This document shows, piece after piece, positions 25,221-26,904 of a stretch of 26,904 nucleotides of DNA. The translations under genes were made by a program, and so were the position numbers. The DNA comes from Phenylobacterium sp. Lineage in GTDB: Bacteria > Pseudomonadota > Alphaproteobacteria > Caulobacterales > Caulobacteraceae. Under the pieces are notes generated by a model. It saw only the letters and a list, made by a program, of their open reading frames with translations, had not been told where the DNA came from and searched no databases. Numbering within the stretch: position 1 is the stretch's first letter; every line of letters starts with the position of its first letter. The stretch spans positions 1-26,904 of the forward strand of contig JAQGIX010000269.1 in assembly GCA_028290925.1 (NCBI GenBank), written 5' to 3'.

Positions 25221-26084
25221 GTCATCGTCTCGACCGCGCGAGCGGCTTTGCGAGCTCTCACGGCGGTCATCGTCGCCACGGCCACGCGCACTGCTTCGCG
25301 AACCGTTGCGGCGGTCGTCGTCATCGCGGGTGGAACGACCGCGGTCGCGGCCGTTGTCGTCTTGCTGTCTGGCCATGCTTTCCTCCTGCTGTCGGCCGTC
25401 GGAGCCTTGGGGACGCCATTGGATGGAAACCGGCCGCGGCCGGGGCGTCTGGCCGGCCTGCGCCTGTAGTTGTCGCCTGCGGGCTTGCAGCTGCCGACCG
25501 AGCTCGGGGGTGTTGACGCCGGCGGCTCGCGCCTTGGCGAAGATCCCGTCTCCAGGCGCCTCTTCCTCGCCGACGTGGTGTCCGATCTGCTCGGACAGCA
25601 CCCTGACCTTGGCGTCGCGATAGGGATCGGCGCGGTCGCGCCGCATCAGGTCGCCGATGAGCAACTTGGCGCTGTCGTGCTCGACCTGGGCGTCGTCGAG
25701 GATGGCTTCGTCCGCGATCGCCTTGCGGCACGCCGGATAGAAAAGCTCCTCCTCCAGCAGGGTGTGGATGACGAGTTCGGCGCAGACCCGCTCGATCAGC
25801 TCATCCTTCCGGTCGTCGCCGGCCTGCTCATAGTCCGCGAACAGGACCTCGACCCGCCGATGGTCGGCCGTCAGGAGCGTGATCGCGTCGCTGGCCGGTC
25901 TTGCTCGCGGCGTTTGCGCTTGCCGCGCGCGGGTCTGGCCGCGGGCCTGGCGATGTGCGGCCTTAGGCTTCACGGCTGGCGCGCCATCCGTCGGCTTCGC
26001 GGAAGAATTGCTCGCCTGGCTACCCCGCGTCTTGCTGGCCGCCGATTCGTCGCTCGCGTCTGGCTTGTTGTCCTGGTCCGACAT
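24495..26084 (-). CDS. hemerythrin-like domain protein fused to charged KGG-like repeat tail
   Basis: 529 residues from ATG 26084, which has GGAGGA five bases upstream. Residues 1-65 are a Lys/Arg/Ala-rich disordered lead. Then comes a hemerythrin/HHE domain: LLTADHRRVEVLFADYEQ, VIHTLLEEELFYPACR, VEHDSAKLLI, GHHVGEEEA, giving the His and Glu ligands for a di-iron centre. The last 290 residues are Asp/Arg-rich and disordered, with six repeats of the form GW-x-x-D-(P/S)-E-x-H-S-E-A-x-R-R-G-W-E, resembling the KGG/Con-10 motif of general-stress proteins. The protein probably protects against oxidative or desiccation stress. An internal in-frame ATG (25376) with its own AGGAGG suggests a second, shorter product. 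An ATG at 26168 extends the frame but lacks a good ribosome-binding site. Confidence 0.8.
   Translation of the reverse strand: MSDQDNKPDASDESAASKTRGSQASNSSAKPTDGAPAVKPKAAHRQARGQTRARQAQTPRARPASDAITLLTADHRRVEVLFADYEQAGDDRKDELIERVCAELVIHTLLEEELFYPACRKAIADEAILDDAQVEHDSAKLLIGDLMRRDRADPYRDAKVRVLSEQIGHHVGEEEAPGDGIFAKARAAGVNTPELGRQLQARRRQLQAQAGQTPRPRPVSIQWRPQGSDGRQQEESMARQQDDNGRDRGRSTRDDDDRRNGSRSSARGRGDDDRRESSQSRSRGRDDDDRPGWRGDSEGHAEAARRGWEERRGETRSFERSRDDDDRGGRSRDRDDDDRGYRARGRDADRPGWRGDPEVHSEASRRGWETRREEGGERYRDDDRPGWRGDPEGHSEASRRGWETRREEGRERYRDDDRPGWFSDSEGHSRAAREGWEERREEGRDRYRDDDRPGWFGDSEGHSEASRRGWEERRGESRSRSRDDEDDRRGGSRARGRDDDDRGGRGQSGWYGDSRGHSEAARRGQEGRR
25376..25387 (-). promoter_or_regulatory. 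internal ribosome-binding site in the hemerythrin-repeat gene
   Basis: On the coding strand AGGAGG-AAAGC-ATG is a consensus Shine-Dalgarno with five-base spacing inside the open frame. Starting here would give a 293-residue repeat protein (MARQQDDNGRDRGRS...) without the hemerythrin domain. Confidence 0.6.
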
Positions 26085-26168
26085 GTCTTCCTCCGCCGGG
26101 AGGGCCTGGTCCGTGCAGGCCGCCGGTCTGATCTGAGCGACAGCTCCCGCGCGGCGGCGCGCGTCCAT

Positions 26169-26537
26169 GGCGGCTCAGGCCGCCGGACGCCCCGCATGCG
26201 GCGCGGTCATCTGGGTCTCCAGCGTGTCCCGAGCCCGGAGCGGCGCTCACGCTGCAAAGATGTCGGACACAAGAGATGTTCCAGGAAAATGCAGAAAGAT
26301 GGCACGAAATGATTCGTGATCTACCGATACTTTGTTCGTCTACTGCAAAGACAGAGGTTAAGGGCCGGCGCAGGCAGCATATTGCCCGTCTGGTTACTGC
26401 TTCAGATATGCTGATCTCGGTGGAGCGGCCGCGACGCTGTCCCGGCTTCACGGAGCCCGATCCGGGCGAACTGCGAATGTCGCGGATCGGGTCGGAGCTG
26501 ACCGCTAGAGCGCGCCAGGGCGTGCTCTAGCGAAGGA
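26169..26537. other. non-coding stretch, AT-richer middle, palindrome cluster
   Basis: No convincing gene. A leftward GGAAC-N17-TCTT (26282-26257) loosely resembles an EcfG general-stress promoter for the hemerythrin gene; the -10 is poor. 26270-26420 is visibly less GC-rich than its surroundings. A frame at 26276-26530 (+, 84 codons) lacks family resemblance. Two perfect inverted repeats lie at 26456-26464/26483-26491 and 26504-26511/26524-26531. Confidence 0.4.
26504..26531 (-). terminator. strong hairpin after tRNA-Asn
   Basis: GCTAGAGC...GCTCTAGC forms a 12-13 bp stem with one G-T pair and a 2-4 base loop, starting 6 bases after the encoded CCA. No T-tract follows. It may end the tRNA transcript or be a REP-like palindrome. 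Confidence 0.45.
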
Positions 26538-26613
26538 TGGCTCCCCGGGTAGGACTCGAACCTACGACAAGTCGGTTAACAGCCGACTGCTCTACCAGCT
26601 GAGCTATCCGGGA
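26538..26613 (-). tRNA. tRNA-Asn (GTT)
   Basis: 76 bases with CCA encoded. D arm GCTC...GAGC, anticodon arm GTCGG-CTGTTAA-CCGAC with anticodon GTT (26580-26578), variable TTGTC, T arm GTAGG-TTCGAGT-CCTAC. The acceptor strands TCCCGGA and CCGGGGA pair at only five of seven positions (5-68 is G-G, 7-66 is A-C), unusual for a working tRNA; a bulged-G alternative restores six pairs. Confidence 0.93.
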
Positions 26614-26633
26614 TCAGGCCGTCGAGGGGCGGG

Positions 26634-26662
26634 GGTATACGTTGGCTGCCGATCCGGCGCAA
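26634..26662 (-). promoter_or_regulatory. promoter of tRNA-Asn
   Basis: On the coding strand TTGCGC (26662-26657), a 17-base spacer and TATACC (26639-26634) form a good promoter that would start about 14 bases before the tRNA. Confidence 0.7.
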
Positions 26663-26693
26663 GCCGGGCGAAAGCCTCCAAGGGCCGCTTCCC

Positions 26694-26722
26694 AAAAAAG
26701 AGCCCGACGCGAGCGCCGGGCT
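26694..26722 (-). terminator. rho-independent terminator, leftward
   Basis: AGCCCG/CGGGCT with an inner CG/CG and one mismatch, followed on the leftward strand by C and TTTTTT (26699-26694). It must serve a leftward transcript that begins to the right of 26722. No protein gene for it is seen in the window. Confidence 0.85.
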
Positions 26723-26775
26723 ATGAAAAGTCGGTGTTGGTGGGGTGTCTTCAAGGAAGACACCCTGAGGTTGGA
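26694..26775 (-). ncRNA. candidate small RNA (two hairpins ending in terminator)
   Basis: Leftward, a perfect 10-bp hairpin (26765-26756 with 26752-26743, loop CTT) is followed by a roughly 20-base single-stranded, C/A-rich linker (CCACCAACACC...) and the terminator hairpin with T6. This is the usual build of a bacterial small RNA. The 5' end is a guess; an upstream CtrA box could drive it, but no clear -10 is seen. It could instead be the 3' end of a longer transcript from outside the window. Confidence 0.4.
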
Positions 26776-26784
26776 CTCGCGTGG

Positions 26785-26800
26785 TTAAGGCCGAGTTAAC
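26785..26800 (-). promoter_or_regulatory. CtrA-binding site, full consensus
   Basis: Leftward it reads TTAA-CTCGGCC-TTAACCA, a perfect TTAA-N7-TTAAC with most of the extended TTAACCAT. The same bases also form a 7-bp hairpin (AAGGCCG/CGGCCTT, 26787-26806). CtrA is the master cell-cycle regulator of Caulobacter relatives. Confidence 0.65.
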
Positions 26801-26904
26801 GGCCTTCAGCGTTCGTAAGGTGTGCGAAAGGGGATGCGGCGTCGCGCCCGGATTGGATGCGGCGCGCCGGTAGGTTAGTCGTGTCGGGCAGGGGCCGAAC
26901 GAAC
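26801..26904. other. unassigned sequence at right edge
   Basis: About 100 bases with no open frame of note, no further hairpin of note and no recognised RNA. It may be the upstream part of a promoter region or of a gene beyond the window. Confidence 0.4.

Noticed and set aside
24482..25324. 280-codon frame on the - strand, and similar frames on the + strand, over the repeat region
   Set aside because: They arise because the KGG-like repeat DNA lacks stops in other frames; only one frame continues from the hemerythrin domain.
26276..26530. 84-codon frame on the + strand
   Set aside because: No family, weak ribosome-binding site, and it ends inside a hairpin next to the tRNA; left as unassigned sequence.
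26538..26613. tRNA-Asn as an integration site with an att repeat
   Set aside because: No second copy of the tRNA 3' end and no integrase are in the window.

Overview
The window is GC-rich alphaproteobacterial chromosome, most likely Caulobacteraceae (Caulobacter or Phenylobacterium type). The strongest clue is the divergent flagellar block fliX / flgI-flgJ-flbY followed by dksA. CtrA-type, sigma-54-type and LexA-type (GAAC-N7-GAAC) sites support this. There are no insertion sequences, CRISPR arrays or phage genes. Long open frames opposite most real genes are a by-product of GC-rich codon use.

Layout, left to right. 1-2003 (-) is uvrA, cut by the window edge and broken by an in-frame amber codon, with a LexA box upstream. 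2172-4157 (-) is an OPT-family oligopeptide transporter. 4309-5046 (+) is an orphan ParA-type ATPase. 5043-6274 (-) holds a 2OG-Fe(II) oxygenase and a DUF1203 protein as a pair. 6411-7514 (+) is an exported esterase behind a promoter with BlaI/CopY-like operators. 7511-8419 (-) is a LysR regulator. 8420-8834 is a regulatory stretch with a repeated 41-bp element and a possible small gene. 8835-12628 (-) holds a TonB-dependent receptor and, upstream, an outer-membrane barrel protein preceded by two Fur-like boxes.

12852-15357 is the flagellar cluster. flgI, flgJ-like and flbY run leftwards from a sigma-54 promoter, and fliX runs rightwards from a CtrA-type promoter. dksA has its own promoter and a textbook terminator. 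15964-16572 (-) is a LOG-family nucleotide hydrolase. 16659-19282 (+) is a probable two-gene unit: an exported repeat protein whose expected lipobox Cys is Trp, and an Atm1-type ABC exporter. 19323-23663 (-) is an RND efflux pump (adaptor then permease) with unusual proton-relay residues, divergent from glyoxalase I at 23897-24337 (+).

24495-26084 (-) is a large stress-type protein joining a hemerythrin-like domain to a charged tail with six KGG-like repeats and an internal ribosome-binding site. The right end (26169-26904) has no convincing protein gene. It holds tRNA-Asn with an imperfect acceptor stem, its promoter, several hairpins, a strong leftward terminator and a near-perfect CtrA site. 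Together these could form a small-RNA locus.

The most interesting items are the CtrA-box/hairpin/terminator locus at the right end, the hemerythrin-repeat fusion with an internal start, the amber codon in an otherwise intact uvrA, the paired Fur boxes, and the repeated 41-bp element upstream of lysR.
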